64,000 bases of DNA, taken from NCBI GenBank assembly GCA_000965745.1, contig CP009479.1, positions 1,064,457 to 1,128,456 of the forward strand. The letters are read 5' to 3'. The notes below the pieces were generated by a model. The model made no database searches. It saw nothing but the letters and a program-made list of their open reading frames with translations, and was not told where the DNA came from. Below, piece by piece: positions 1 to 9,488 of this stretch (its first letter is position 1; every line of letters begins with the position of its first letter). This DNA is from an uncultured archaeon (lineage in GTDB: Archaea > Thermoplasmatota > Thermoplasmata > Thermoplasmatales > Thermoplasmataceae). The translations under genes and the position numbers were made by a program.

Positions 1-28
1 CTAACCCGGTCTATGCTACAACAGGGGT

Positions 29-925
29 ATGAAACCTTTAATAAAGTGGGCCGGAGGCAAAAGGCAGATTCTGCCGAAAATTGTGGATTTACTTCCTGAA
101 CAGTGGAACCGTTATTTCGAGCCATTTGCAGGAGGCCTTGCTCTTCTGGTTGAACTTCACAATACCGGGAAGCTAGGAAGCGCTGTAATATCCGAAACCA
201 ACCCGGAGCTCTACAATCTATACATGACCGTGAAGGAGAACCCGCTCGGCCTTTCAGAAACTATCGAAAGACTTGATTTCAGGAACGACGAGCATTTTTA
301 CTACAGCACAAGAGTAATGTTCAACAGACTAATCGGTTCTGAAGATCATACTTTGGAGAGAGCTGCACTCTTCCTCTATTTCAACAGGCACGGGTATAAC
401 GGCCTCTGGAGGGTTAACAGGAAAGGAAAATTCAATGTGCCTTTCGGAAGATATTCGAGTCCCAAGATTCCAGTATCGCATGATATTCAGGAATTCAGTA
501 AACTGCTGAAAAATGTCAGGATTCTCAGGGAAGACTTTCAATCAGCCATAGAGGATGTCGAGGTTGACGATATGGTTTATTTTGATCCTCCATATTTTCC
601 TGTATCACGGACCTCAAACTTCACTGACTACACTGAATCCGGATTTGGGCTTTCCGACCAGATTAGGCTTCTTAAGACCTGTCAAGCATTGGAACGGGAA
701 GGAAAAAGATTCCTGTTGAGCAATTCTTGTTCTGATAAGATTGTCGAACTATTCGGAGAATTCAATATCATGAAGATCAGGGCCAGAAGGAGCATAAATA
801 GCAACTCCCTCAGGAGAAGCGGACACTTCGAACTCATCATCTCTAATTTAAACCTGGAAAATAAAGCACAAGAGCCGGCTATGACAAACACAGCAGTAGA
901 AAAGACACGCAACTCAACAGCCTGA
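29..925 (+). CDS. D12-class DNA adenine-N6 methyltransferase, orphan
   Basis: A 298-residue Dam-like methyltransferase that would transfer a methyl group from S-adenosylmethionine to N6 of adenine in DNA. The N-terminal KWAGGKR segment (residues 6-12) and EPFAGG (31-36) form the SAM-binding motif, and DPPY (186-189) is the catalytic motif; this order is that of the D12 family. An AGGGG stretch lies just before the ATG. No restriction endonuclease is seen next to it, but only 28 bases upstream are visible. The C-terminal 25 residues are polar and probably disordered. Family assignment is firm; target sequence is unknown. Confidence 0.92.
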   Translation: MKPLIKWAGGKRQILPKIVDLLPEQWNRYFEPFAGGLALLVELHNTGKLGSAVISETNPELYNLYMTVKENPLGLSETIERLDFRNDEHFYYSTRVMFNRLIGSEDHTLERAALFLYFNRHGYNGLWRVNRKGKFNVPFGRYSSPKIPVSHDIQEFSKLLKNVRILREDFQSAIEDVEVDDMVYFDPPYFPVSRTSNFTDYTESGFGLSDQIRLLKTCQALEREGKRFLLSNSCSDKIVELFGEFNIMKIRARRSINSNSLRRSGHFELIISNLNLENKAQEPAMTNTAVEKTRNSTA

Positions 926-1523
926 GGGACAAACAGGAAGTGTGCCCGGTGATTTTGAGGCGCTTCTTCATTGCCTACTCCCGTCCAGGATCTGATAGGA
1001 GGAAAAACTTTCTATACTTCTTCAGGAGATCCAGACTCTTCCAGAAGTTACCAGTGAGAATCTCCCTGCAGTCATTCGTCCTGCATATGCATCTGAATTC
1101 CCATGGTTCATGGCCATTCTGATTAAGATATATCTTAGTATTGTAATGAGTCGGTCATGTGCAAAATCACTGTAAGGTTATAATGGTAAAAATATTGGTA
1201 CACTGGTGAACAGGCCAAACTATGGTGATGTGATCATTCGATATAGGGAAAAGAGGCACAAGGTTGAGTACTAAAACGATCACTGGATGATGATAGGCGG
1301 AATGAATGTAGGATCACACTGCAACATTGATATGGGAGAAGGAGTCAAAAAGAAGAAATTTATGTTGACACATAGGTAAAAAGCGACCTTGTAGCCTTCT
1401 GCCGGATCTTCTGATCCTTTGCCGAACCGTCTCAAGCAACCGAGGAGCGATGAGATTTCACGATTTTTCAGGAAACTTTGAGATAGGTAAATGAAAATAG
1501 CCCAAATTTGCACAATCAAGTAA
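926..1523. other. Non-coding stretch between methylase and tRNA-Ser
   Basis: No convincing gene. The short open frames here lack ribosome sites and family signatures, and the one on the minus strand runs through the tRNA-Ser gene. A perfect hairpin (GGATC, AGAA loop on the minus strand, GATCC) lies near 1405-1420 and could belong to a small RNA or the 3' region of the tRNA transcript; nothing supports a specific family. Confidence 0.5.
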
Positions 1524-1603
1524 CGCCGGGGGAGAGATTCGAACTCCCGATCCACAAGGGAACCAGATCTCAAGTCTGGCGCGTACCACTGGGCCACCCC
1601 GGC
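1524..1603 (-). tRNA. tRNA-Ser(UGA)
   Basis: On the minus strand the ends GCCGGGG/CCCCGGC pair as a 7-bp acceptor stem with discriminator G73, typical of serine tRNA. The anticodon arm is CCAGA-CTTGAGA-TCTGG, giving anticodon UGA (reads UCA). A long variable arm with a small stem (TCC/GGA) and a GGGAG-TTCGAAT-CTCTC T arm follow. The D arm is short with an imperfect stem. No CCA is encoded. It lies 21 bp downstream of the L15e gene on the same strand, separated by a T7 run. Confidence 0.88.
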
Positions 1604-1624
1604 ACCAAAAAAATTGGAAAGAGA

Positions 1625-2221
1625 TTACCTTCTCAGTCTTCCGTTAGCTCTGATTGAAGGCCTGCTCTTCGAGCTTCCGGTTCTACCAGTCCCGAGGCCT
1701 CTTCCCTTGTATCCTGCAGAGGTCAGGCCTCTGTAGACTCTTCCGGTGTTTTGTGGTTCAGCGATCCAGGATATGTGCCTGTCTTTGTAGATAGTCGGCT
1801 GGTTCTTATCAACAAGGATAACCTCGTAATATTTGTAGCCACCATCCTCGCCCACATAGTATGAATTCAAAACTTCCATGTTAGGGTATTTGTCTGCAAC
1901 CCTTTCCTCAGCAATCCGCTGAATGCTCTTTTTGGGAGTAAGTTTGTTGTAAGCCATTCTTCTGGGCCTTCTTCCACCCATGATCTTTTGCCTGTTCCGG
2001 CCTCCTCTCCTAACTCTTGCCCTTACTATAGCGTATCCCACCTTTCTCTTGTAGCCAAGGGATCTCGCCCTGTCCACTCTGGTTGGATACTCAACTCTCT
2101 CAGTAGCAGAACCTTTTCTCCATTCGATCATTCTCTGTTTCTGGATGTTGTAAGATTCGGCCTTCTTTAATTTCTTCCAGGCATCCCGAACTAAACTGTA
2201 AGTACTTGAAACTTCAGACAT
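1625..2221 (-). CDS. rpl15e: 50S ribosomal protein L15e
   Basis: A 198-residue, very basic protein matching the archaeal/eukaryotic L15e family along its whole length: a [14 protein letters not shown] segment, the [18 protein letters not shown] region and a glycine/arginine-rich C-terminus. It is a structural protein of the large ribosomal subunit with no bacterial homologue. It has its own promoter (TATA box at 2264-2275) and is transcribed divergently from the probable RNase P protein gene. tRNA-Ser follows directly. Confidence 0.96.
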   Translation of the reverse strand: MSEVSSTYSLVRDAWKKLKKAESYNIQKQRMIEWRKGSATERVEYPTRVDRARSLGYKRKVGYAIVRARVRRGGRNRQKIMGGRRPRRMAYNKLTPKKSIQRIAEERVADKYPNMEVLNSYYVGEDGGYKYYEVILVDKNQPTIYKDRHISWIAEPQNTGRVYRGLTSAGYKGRGLGTGRTGSSKSRPSIRANGRLRR

Positions 2222-2263
2222 TATTATCCGCCTTCAATAGTGACAATTAAGGTGTAGCCCACC

Positions 2264-2275
2264 TAAATATAAATA
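2264..2275 (-). promoter_or_regulatory. TATA box for the L15e gene
   Basis: On the minus strand this reads TATTTATATTTA, preceded by a purine-rich BRE-like stretch. It lies about 45 bp upstream of the L15e start codon, so the message would have a leader of roughly 20 nt. Confidence 0.55.
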
Positions 2276-2406
2276 CCTTCTTAGATGGGGAATTCCTATT
2301 TCAGCTTATAGTTTGCATGCCGTTAAATTTCCCTCAATCTGAACCATGACTGGAATGTCATATTATGCGATAGATAAATAAAATAGGACTGGTTAAAGGT
2401 GACACC

Positions 2407-2700
2407 TTGAAATCGTCCTCCTACAGGAAGAGATACATTCTGGTGTATTCTGACAACCTCCAATCCAGGATCAAGCACATAGATTCAGATCTATACAGGG
2501 TATTCAGGGCCAGAAGGAAATATATCAGGGGGAACTATGCCATTTTCAGGACTAACCAGTATTACAGGGATCAGTTCATAGAGTATGTGAAAAATGAGAT
2601 GCCAGGCGTTGAAACGATAACAACGAGCGGTTCTATGAAAAAGTGCAAGGAAGCAATAGCAGCGAGGAAGGATACACAGATTATTGGAGCCAATCTCTGA
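2407..2700 (+). CDS. rnp2: Probable ribonuclease P protein component 2 (Pop5-like)
   Basis: A small basic protein of 97 residues. The N-terminal KRYILVYSD strand, a central strand with YAIFRTNQYYRDQFIEYV and a C-terminal SGSMKKCKEAI segment resemble archaeal Pop5/Rnp2, which binds the catalytic RNase P RNA and takes part in 5' maturation of pre-tRNA. The start is a TTG five bases after a GGTGA ribosome site. It sits between L15e and RFC, a translation/replication setting. The family is divergent, so this is a probable rather than certain assignment. Confidence 0.7.
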   Translation: MKSSSYRKRYILVYSDNLQSRIKHIDSDLYRVFRARRKYIRGNYAIFRTNQYYRDQFIEYVKNEMPGVETITTSGSMKKCKEAIAARKDTQIIGANL

Positions 2701-2701
2701 C

Positions 2702-3994
2702 TCATTTCCCGGATTTTTTCAGCCTTGCAACCTCTTTATCTGAAAGCTGCAGCATTTTCTCGATACCCTCGAGGAACTTCTTGTCCCTGGTGGCGAGATA
2801 GGAGTAGAACCAGAAATAATCCCTTGTCTTTCTCTTGCTGGTATGGGCGGCAACGCTAAGTTTCATCAGAAGCTGTTCCCTGCTTCTTCTAGCCTCCCGC
2901 ATTCTTGACATGGATTTGATTATCTCTGGAAATTTGTATTTCACATAATGCTCGTTTTTCTCTTTGATCATTACAGAGACCCCTGCAGACATCTCTTCTG
3001 CATACATCTTGAACGCGTAATGCTGTTTCTTAAACACTCTGCCGACAAGCCGATCGGCCCTGGACAGAACCTCGTACGCATCCATGAGGTCTTTTGGTTC
3101 CTGCGCCTCATCCGGTAGGTTCTGGTCAATCCACATCATGTAGTCCTCAGTTGTGAAATCCTTGTCGTAAAGGGTTCTAAGCACCTTGTTGTAGTCCTGT
3201 GACTTGAACGTGGTTGATATGGCTTTGTAAATATTCTGTGCAGAGTCTCTGTATCCGACATCTGCCTGGGATGAAGCCCCGCCCTGGCCATAGTCCCTAA
3301 TTGACTCTATGTCATTCAGGATACCCCTTATGTCGTTCTCATTCCGTTCAACAATATCCATTATCTGGCTCTGGCCAATTTTAATGCCTTCTTCCCGCAG
3401 TATCTGGTTTATTCGGGCGAGAAGTTTCATCCTGAACTGTTTGTAATCTGTGTCGTTTCTTCTCTTGTACTGCAGGAATTCAATGTTCAGCGCTTCGTTT
3501 ATGATCTCTGATGCACTTGATTTCCTCCTGAACTCGTAGTACTCGTTCATGGTCAGGACTATTGGGTTCCTGGTGGACTTTATGATCTTCGCAAGTTCAC
3601 TTATTCCGCCGGTATCACCCCCGGATTGCCTGCTTCTTCCCTCAAAGATGTTGTCTGCCTCATCAATCAGAACAATCTTGTTTGGCCCTGACCTATTTTC
3701 GCCAATCGTGGTAAGATCGCCGTAAATGGAAGCCATTAGTGCAATCCTCTTCATGCTGTCCCTGTTTCTCAGGTCGGACGCATTCATTTCCACGACGGGC
3801 CATCCGAGCTCGTTCGCAATTACATGCACGGTGGTTGTCTTTCCAACACCCGGTGGCCCATAAAGTATCATGGCCTTTTTCACAGGTGTGCCCTCTTTCC
3901 AGAGATCGATCCATTTGCTAATCTGGTCAAGTATGCTATCCGAAACAATAAGATCCGCAATCTTCTTTGGCCTGTACTTCTCTACCCATACCAT
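2702..3994 (-). CDS. rfcL: Replication factor C large subunit
   Basis: A 430-residue AAA+ clamp-loader subunit that, with RFC small subunits, opens and loads the PCNA ring at primer ends. The N-terminal WVEKYRPK motif is typical of RFC proteins; Walker A GPPGVGKTT is at 46-54 and Walker B LIDEAD at 109-114. The C-terminal part is lysine/arginine-rich. It converges tail-to-tail with the Pop5-like gene with a one-base gap, and lies just downstream of the small tRNA-binding-domain gene on the same strand. Confidence 0.95.
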   Translation of the reverse strand: MVWVEKYRPKKIADLIVSDSILDQISKWIDLWKEGTPVKKAMILYGPPGVGKTTTVHVIANELGWPVVEMNASDLRNRDSMKRIALMASIYGDLTTIGENRSGPNKIVLIDEADNIFEGRSRQSGGDTGGISELAKIIKSTRNPIVLTMNEYYEFRRKSSASEIINEALNIEFLQYKRRNDTDYKQFRMKLLARINQILREEGIKIGQSQIMDIVERNENDIRGILNDIESIRDYGQGGASSQADVGYRDSAQNIYKAISTTFKSQDYNKVLRTLYDKDFTTEDYMMWIDQNLPDEAQEPKDLMDAYEVLSRADRLVGRVFKKQHYAFKMYAEEMSAGVSVMIKEKNEHYVKYKFPEIIKSMSRMREARRSREQLLMKLSVAAHTSKRKTRDYFWFYSYLATRDKKFLEGIEKMLQLSDKEVARLKKSGK

Positions 3995-4000
3995 ATTAAT

Positions 4001-4330
4001 TCAGGAAATCCTCATTCCGGCTGGAGATTCTCTATCGGTTGTTACAAGTGTGAGAAAATCATCCCTCTCTGCCGCTAGAAGCATACCTTCACTTTCAAGG
4101 CCCATGATTTTGGCTTTCTTCAGATTGGCAACTACAATCAGAGTTTTGCCTATTAGTTCATCCGGGTCGTAATAATCGGATATGCTTGATATAATCTGTC
4201 TCCTTTCATCGCCTGTGTCAACAACTATTCTCAGCAGTCTCCTTGACTTTTCAACCTTTTCGCATTCAATGACCTTTGCAGTCTTGAGTTCTATTTTACC
4301 GAAATCATCGATTGTTATCTCGTCGACCAT
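4001..4330 (-). CDS. MetG C-terminal-like tRNA-binding (OB-fold) protein
   Basis: About 109 residues beginning MVDEITIDDFGKIELKT, which matches the stand-alone form of the C-terminal dimerisation/tRNA-binding domain of methionyl-tRNA synthetase (EMAP/CsaA-like OB fold). The conserved KVEKSRRLL and GKTLIVVANLKKAKIMG segments are present. The start at 4330 is preferred over an upstream one at 4456 because GGTG lies 5 bases before this ATG and the family begins here. It is followed within 6 bp by rfcL, suggesting an operon. It probably acts in trans with MetRS; no synthetase gene is in the window. Confidence 0.85.
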   Translation of the reverse strand: MVDEITIDDFGKIELKTAKVIECEKVEKSRRLLRIVVDTGDERRQIISSISDYYDPDELIGKTLIVVANLKKAKIMGLESEGMLLAAERDDFLTLVTTDRESPAGMRIS

Positions 4331-4723
4331 TGGCACCAGTTTTGTGCATATGTGGTGATGGATATTATAATTTTCATTTTGTGGATTCTTGATGCACAGG
4401 CCAACCGACCGAACAATCTCGAACATGCCAAAACTCCGGCTGGTTCCGAGAGGCAAGTTAAATCGGTGTTCGCTGAATCGGAGGGATGAGTATTTTAAAT
4501 CCTCAATATTAAGGAAACAGAGAAAGAGACGCAGGCGAATTGTCGCCTCTTCTGCCTGCTCTTATCACGGGTCAGAAAATATTTCTTCAGCCAGGGCTGA
4601 AACTAACTTACTCCACAGATTCAGATCAACAGCCGACTCAGGCAGAAACTGTTTGGAGCATTAAGTTCAGATGCTGTATTAAGTACCATAATATTTATCC
4701 TACTTGACTATCATTCGGTAACA

Positions 4724-6250
4724 TTGTTCGCACAGAAATCTCCTCTAATAGTTACTCAGAACGTGATCAACACTGTAGTCGGATACATCGGCCTGTTCTT
4801 CATTACTAGATTTCTGTCACCGGACGTTTTTGGTTTTCTCGCATTTGTGATGGGCTTCGGCGGTGTGTTTTCATTCATAGCCGATATGGGCTTTTCAGCA
4901 GCCCATCAGAAGCATTTGTCCGAAGGGAAGGACATAGGAATATGCAACGGGACATATCTTGCTGTCAAGATCGTCCTCGGATTCGTCTACGTGGGAGTAG
5001 TCTTCGGGGCGCTATTTGTGTGGACCTCAGTCCTTCACAACGGATTTGAGAATCCCGTGGAATTCTGGATGATTATTGCAATTACCCCGTACTATTTCTT
5101 CCAGAGCCTTCTAGGGTTTGCACAGGCATATTTCACCGCAAAACTCTCGCCAGCAAGAATGGCGATTCCATCCATTGCCGAAGCGATCATACGAAACTCT
5201 ATCTTCATAGGCCTTGGCCTGATATTCTATCTTCACCTTTCCTACGGCAATGAGATACATGCTGCAATTCTGCTGGCCGCTACCTACAGTTTCTCCTATT
5301 CAATCTACTTCGTTCTTGGAGTGGTTCTTGGTCGGCCATGGGTCATCTCGAGGCCCACACGAAGAATGTTCAACCTTTACGCAGCTATTGCGATTCCGCT
5401 GGCGGTCTCGGGAAGCCTGGGTGTAATCAATGGGAATGTTGACAAAGTAATCATACAGTATTACTGGCACGCAGTCGCGACAGGTGCCTTCTATCTGGAC
5501 CAGAAGATAGTCCAGAGCATGACCGCGCTAGCAGCGGCCATCACGGTATTCTTCCTCCCTCTGCTCTCAAGGATAACAAAAGCTGAACAGGCGGAGGAGT
5601 TCACCAGTTCCATCAGCCAGTTCGAGAGGATGACATCGCTCTTCGTTTTGCCATTCATAGTGATATTTATCGCGCTGAACAGATTCATTGTAAACCTGTT
5701 TAACGCTGCGTATGTTGAGTATTCCGTGATCCTGTCTGTTCTTGCTTTGAACGTGTACTTCAACGTGACGCTCATGCCTTATGCATCTGCACTCACTGCC
5801 AGGGGAAGAACGAGAATAATAGCGGCAGTTTCAGGCATACGGGTGTCTCTCAACATAGCCCTTAACCTGATTCTGGTACCTCCCATCATATTTGGCATAA
5901 CTTTCCTGTCTCTGGGCGTAGTTGGCGCAGCTGTCAGCTCACTCACTGCGACCATTGTAAACAATATTTTCTTCAGGTATATCCTCCTGAAAGGCGAGGG
6001 CGCGAAAGCGAGCGCAGGAATTCTGAAACACCTGATACCAGTGGGGGCACAATTCCTGTCGATCTACATAATGCTGATGTTCTTCACGCCATATCCAATA
6101 TTCGTTCTTGCACCATTCGCCGTGGTTTCCCTGCTTGTCTACCTTGGAGTAGCGATCGCAATTAAGGAAATATCATTCAGCCAGGTCTGGACATTTGCCA
6201 TGTCCCTGAACCCGCTGGTGATGCTGAAACAACTGAGGGAAGAAAGATAG
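4724..6250 (+). CDS. Oligosaccharide flippase-like membrane protein (MOP superfamily)
   Basis: A 508-residue polytopic membrane protein with about 12-14 hydrophobic segments spread over its length and few charged residues except in short loops. The N-terminal pattern (RFLSPDVFGFLAFV, then FIADMGFSAA) matches the Wzx/RfbX polysaccharide-transport family, which moves lipid-linked glycans across the membrane; S-layer or lipoglycan assembly is the likely role. The start is a TTG without an obvious ribosome site, so a slightly different start is possible. It meets the acyl-CoA dehydrogenase gene tail-to-tail with no gap. Confidence 0.8.
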   Translation: MFAQKSPLIVTQNVINTVVGYIGLFFITRFLSPDVFGFLAFVMGFGGVFSFIADMGFSAAHQKHLSEGKDIGICNGTYLAVKIVLGFVYVGVVFGALFVWTSVLHNGFENPVEFWMIIAITPYYFFQSLLGFAQAYFTAKLSPARMAIPSIAEAIIRNSIFIGLGLIFYLHLSYGNEIHAAILLAATYSFSYSIYFVLGVVLGRPWVISRPTRRMFNLYAAIAIPLAVSGSLGVINGNVDKVIIQYYWHAVATGAFYLDQKIVQSMTALAAAITVFFLPLLSRITKAEQAEEFTSSISQFERMTSLFVLPFIVIFIALNRFIVNLFNAAYVEYSVILSVLALNVYFNVTLMPYASALTARGRTRIIAAVSGIRVSLNIALNLILVPPIIFGITFLSLGVVGAAVSSLTATIVNNIFFRYILLKGEGAKASAGILKHLIPVGAQFLSIYIMLMFFTPYPIFVLAPFAVVSLLVYLGVAIAIKEISFSQVWTFAMSLNPLVMLKQLREER

Positions 6251-7447
6251 TTACTGCTTCAGGAAATCTTTGCCAAGCGTTTCACGGGCGATTATGTGCT
6301 TCATTATCTCCCTGGAACCCTCTGCTAGATAGAAAGATCTTATGCCCCTGAGAGCCCATTCCTCCGGGCAGTCCTTTGAGTACCCGAAGGCACCCTGCCA
6401 CTGAAGTGCATCATTTATTGCCTCAAAGGCCCAGGTTGTTGAAAGAAGCTTAGCCTCTGCCATTTTCTTGCTGACCTCGAATCTGGTAAATCTTCCATGT
6501 TTCTGTTCCTGATCATAGGTCCACAGGGCCTGATACCCAAGGCCTCTCGCAGCATCTATCTTAGCCACGTTGTCAGCAAGCTGGAACTGGAGGCCCTGGT
6601 TTTTACCAATGGGCTGCCCGAATGCCTTTCTTGTCTTCATGTAATTGACTCCGTTCTCGATAGACTTGGCAGCCGCACCAGCTGCTATGACGGAGATGAG
6701 ACCCCTAGCCAGCTCAAAACCTTCGTGAACAAGCTTGAACCCTTTATTCTCTTCCCCGAGCATGTACTTCTTTTCAAGCTCTATGTCGTGAAACCGGAAT
6801 GCTCCCCATGAAGAACCTTCTCTTCCCATTTCCTCGAGATAGGTTATGTCGAATTTGCCCTCAATATACGGCATATAGAAAAGAGAAACACCGGATGTCC
6901 CCCTGTTCATATCAGTTTTTGCGACTGTTACGTAACCCCCGCTCCTTTCCTTTATGTCCCTCACAAGGCTGACAAAGGATTTTTCTCCGTGAAGGACGTA
7001 TTTATCGCCATTCCTGTCAGCCCTGCTTGTCATTGAGCCTATATCGGAACCAAAATTGGGCTCTGTCGAGGCGATCCCCATCAGCGACTCTCCCTTTGCG
7101 ACCTTTGGGAGGACCTCTTCCTTGAGCTCTTCTGAACCGTACTTGCTCACAAGGTATGACCATGCGTTATCAACAAGAAACAGTACTGGTATGGACACTG
7201 TCGGATCAGCCATTGCAATCTCTTCTGCAACTATTCCGGTGGTCACGGCATCCGCACCCATTCCGCCATACTCCTCAGGAACAGTCATTCCAAGCAGATT
7301 CATTCTGGAAAGGCCCTTAAAGACGGAATCAGGGATCTTTCTTATCTTGAACATTTCTTTGATTACTGGTGATATCTCCTTCTGGGCGAATTCTTTGACT
7401 GAACTTCTTAAAATATCCTGCTCCTCTGTGAAGGTATAATCGAGCAT
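6251..7447 (-). CDS. Acyl-CoA dehydrogenase
   Basis: A 398-residue flavoprotein of the normal family length. It has the N-terminal helical domain (FTEEQDILRSSVKEFAQKE), the central beta domain with GIASTEPNFGSD and the C-terminal helical domain (MKTRKAFGQPIGKNQGLQF, then GAFGYSKDCPEEWALR). It would oxidise an acyl-CoA to the enoyl-CoA using FAD and pass electrons to an ETF-type acceptor. It stands alone, so the chain-length preference cannot be inferred. Confidence 0.93.
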   Translation of the reverse strand: MLDYTFTEEQDILRSSVKEFAQKEISPVIKEMFKIRKIPDSVFKGLSRMNLLGMTVPEEYGGMGADAVTTGIVAEEIAMADPTVSIPVLFLVDNAWSYLVSKYGSEELKEEVLPKVAKGESLMGIASTEPNFGSDIGSMTSRADRNGDKYVLHGEKSFVSLVRDIKERSGGYVTVAKTDMNRGTSGVSLFYMPYIEGKFDITYLEEMGREGSSWGAFRFHDIELEKKYMLGEENKGFKLVHEGFELARGLISVIAAGAAAKSIENGVNYMKTRKAFGQPIGKNQGLQFQLADNVAKIDAARGLGYQALWTYDQEQKHGRFTRFEVSKKMAEAKLLSTTWAFEAINDALQWQGAFGYSKDCPEEWALRGIRSFYLAEGSREIMKHIIARETLGKDFLKQ

Positions 7448-7550
7448 GAAATCATGAGGCTTTGGAAATTTAATATTGTTTACATCTGGACAAAATTATG
7501 CACATTGCCATCCCCTGTAATATTTTTATACTTCTCAGTGTTGATTTTCT

Positions 7551-8414
7551 ATGGGCCGGCGAATGCTCATTGCGATAGTAATTGCAGTTGCCTTCATCAT
7601 GGTGGTGAGCATCAGCCCAATTAGATACGTCATACATGAAGACAAGTATTTTTTGGATAAACTGCCTGTACAGAATCTCAGCGACTACAATTTTCCTGCA
7701 GGTTCCCGCAATTTGTCATGGTACGAACCTCCGAATCTGACCCTTAGGGGGGCTGATCAGGTGGTCAGTGCTATGTTGAACCTTTCTCCTTCTGAATCAG
7801 GGGGCAGTATAAAGGTAACAACAGGGTACTGGGCGTTCTACAATAAGAGTACAAATCTTGTGATCAACGTTGTCGAAGAGACAATGAGCACCAAAGGAGG
7901 AATCTATGTTGCTTCTGGTATTATGCCGGGCCTGGTACCAGATTATAGGCCCCAATACAAATACAGCTCAAAAATATCCATAGCACTTCCAGGCAACAGT
8001 TCAGAAACCAGCGTGTATTACAACCCGGATAATACGATCACTGGAAGTGTCCCATCACACTGGTACTTTGGGTATGGGAACACAAGCAGGCTGCCTTTCG
8101 GGTACCCTGAATATGGGGAGGGAAATTCTTCCTCTGGGCAGATGCTGTCAACGGGAATGAATATGTCTTATTTCACCTTGAATACCGTGAGTGAAACTGT
8201 TCTGAAAGGGACGTGGGAATTCTATGATATGAACTATCAGCACTCTCTGGAAATGCACTCTGTTTCCTATATAGTCTCAACCGCGTTTACACCTGTTAAG
8301 GGAGTGAACTATGTTGGCCTGAACGTTTCCAACTTGTTTGCGCAGTCACAGGGATTCGTTCATCACTATTATGTCGTGCAGGAGTCCTATTCTATCCCAG
8401 TCTATCTGAGTTGA
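7551..8414 (+). CDS. Hypothetical secreted or membrane-anchored protein
   Basis: A 287-residue protein with one hydrophobic N-terminal helix (about residues 5-24) after MGRRM, then a serine-, asparagine- and tyrosine-rich exterior with many N-x-S/T sites. This is the look of an exported surface protein held by an uncleaved signal anchor. A TATA-like stretch lies about 30 bp upstream of the ATG. No family is recognised. Flanking genes (acyl-CoA dehydrogenase, Taw1) are on the other strand and give no functional hint. Confidence 0.7.
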   Translation: MGRRMLIAIVIAVAFIMVVSISPIRYVIHEDKYFLDKLPVQNLSDYNFPAGSRNLSWYEPPNLTLRGADQVVSAMLNLSPSESGGSIKVTTGYWAFYNKSTNLVINVVEETMSTKGGIYVASGIMPGLVPDYRPQYKYSSKISIALPGNSSETSVYYNPDNTITGSVPSHWYFGYGNTSRLPFGYPEYGEGNSSSGQMLSTGMNMSYFTLNTVSETVLKGTWEFYDMNYQHSLEMHSVSYIVSTAFTPVKGVNYVGLNVSNLFAQSQGFVHHYYVVQESYSIPVYLS

Positions 8415-8439
8415 CAGAAAAAAAATTTGCAGAAATCAG

Positions 8440-9396
8440 TCAGTTTATTCCTTCCGGAACAATCTGGCTGAAGTCTATCTTGGCCTTCGACGGGTCCTTT
8501 GAGATAAGCGTGACTCTGCTGTCCCTCCTTTCTGCTGTAAAATCATAGCCAAGATTGCTTGCAAGCTGTTTCGAGAAATCAACAACGCTGTCATGAGAAG
8601 GCATGTTGTCGATAGAAAGCCTGTATATAGACTGCCCAACGTGAACGTAGCCCTTGGATTCAATGAAGTCAGGCTGCGAAACACTGTCCATCTTTGTGTA
8701 TTCGTCCAGGTATGGCATGTTTATGTCCTTGACGAGTGTGTGCCTTATGACAGTCCTTGTGTCAAGCGAAGGGAGGAGCTCTAGCGTCTTCCAGAAATTC
8801 TCCCACGCGTTCCCGATGGCAGGGTTCAGCAGTTCGTTGAAAATCTCTTTGTTCGGGCCTGCAGTGGTCACATATAGCTGTGTCGGAAGCGGGTCAAGTT
8901 TTTCCAGAACCATCGGCAGTGTGCCATTTGTCACAAGGAAGGTGGACATCCCCCTCTTCCTCGCCAGTTCTATGAATTCTCCGAGCCTGGTGTAAAGAGT
9001 CGGCTCTCCAGTAAGTGAGATGGCTATGTGCTTGGGGTTGTAGGCCTCATCCCACATCTCCTTTGACATATTCTGGTTTCCCTTGAAGCCGGAAATTAAC
9101 TTTCTGTGAGCCTTAATGGATTCCTCGAGGATGAATTCCGGATCGTCCTCGTCTGAAATGTGCATGCTGTCGAACCCCTGGAACCTCCAGCAGAATGAGC
9201 AGTTTTCAGTGCATGAGGTGAGTGCGGGGGTCATCTGTACGCATTGGTGTGAACCTATACCGTAAAAAGTCCCTTTGTAACAGCCTTCGCCACCTCTCAG
9301 CTTGTCCTTTGTCCAGTGGCAGACCTTGACTCCTGAGTGTTTTCCTACAAGGCCATAATGCTGTTTTTTGTAAATCTGGACGTAGTTATTTTCCAC
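8440..9396 (-). CDS. taw1: tRNA 4-demethylwyosine synthase Taw1 (TYW1)
   Basis: A 318-residue radical-SAM enzyme that builds the tricyclic base of 4-demethylwyosine at G37 of tRNA-Phe from N1-methylguanosine and pyruvate. The radical-SAM cysteines lie at C62, C66 and C69 (CTENCSFC), and C26, C39 and C52 are placed as expected for the second iron-sulfur cluster of Taw1. A TGEPTLY motif follows. Single-gene unit, convergent with the secreted-protein gene. Confidence 0.93.
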   Translation of the reverse strand: MENNYVQIYKKQHYGLVGKHSGVKVCHWTKDKLRGGEGCYKGTFYGIGSHQCVQMTPALTSCTENCSFCWRFQGFDSMHISDEDDPEFILEESIKAHRKLISGFKGNQNMSKEMWDEAYNPKHIAISLTGEPTLYTRLGEFIELARKRGMSTFLVTNGTLPMVLEKLDPLPTQLYVTTAGPNKEIFNELLNPAIGNAWENFWKTLELLPSLDTRTVIRHTLVKDINMPYLDEYTKMDSVSQPDFIESKGYVHVGQSIYRLSIDNMPSHDSVVDFSKQLASNLGYDFTAERRDSRVTLISKDPSKAKIDFSQIVPEGIN

Positions 9397-9451
9397 AGTT
9401 CAAGAAAGTTAGCGATTATATAACCTTAGTGTTAGGATATTCAGTAAGAAT

Positions 9452-9459
9452 AAAAAAAA
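9452..9459 (-). terminator. T-run terminator after the thermosome gene
   Basis: An A8 run on the plus strand, i.e. T8 in the thermosome transcript direction, about 30 bp after its stop codon. Archaeal transcription commonly ends at such U-tracts without a hairpin. Confidence 0.5.
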
Positions 9460-9488
9460 TTGGAGGTTGGTGTGAGGGTGTGGATGGA

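Noticed and set aside
940-1122. A 60-codon open frame after the D12 methylase
   Set aside because: No ribosome site, no recognisable protein pattern.
1280-1597. A 105-codon minus-strand open frame
   Set aside because: Its first part is the tRNA-Ser gene itself read as codons; no ribosome site or family match.
4389-4664. A 91-codon plus-strand open frame upstream of the flippase gene
   Set aside because: Overlaps the start of the tRNA-binding-protein gene, has no ribosome site and an arginine/serine-rich composition typical of chance frames.
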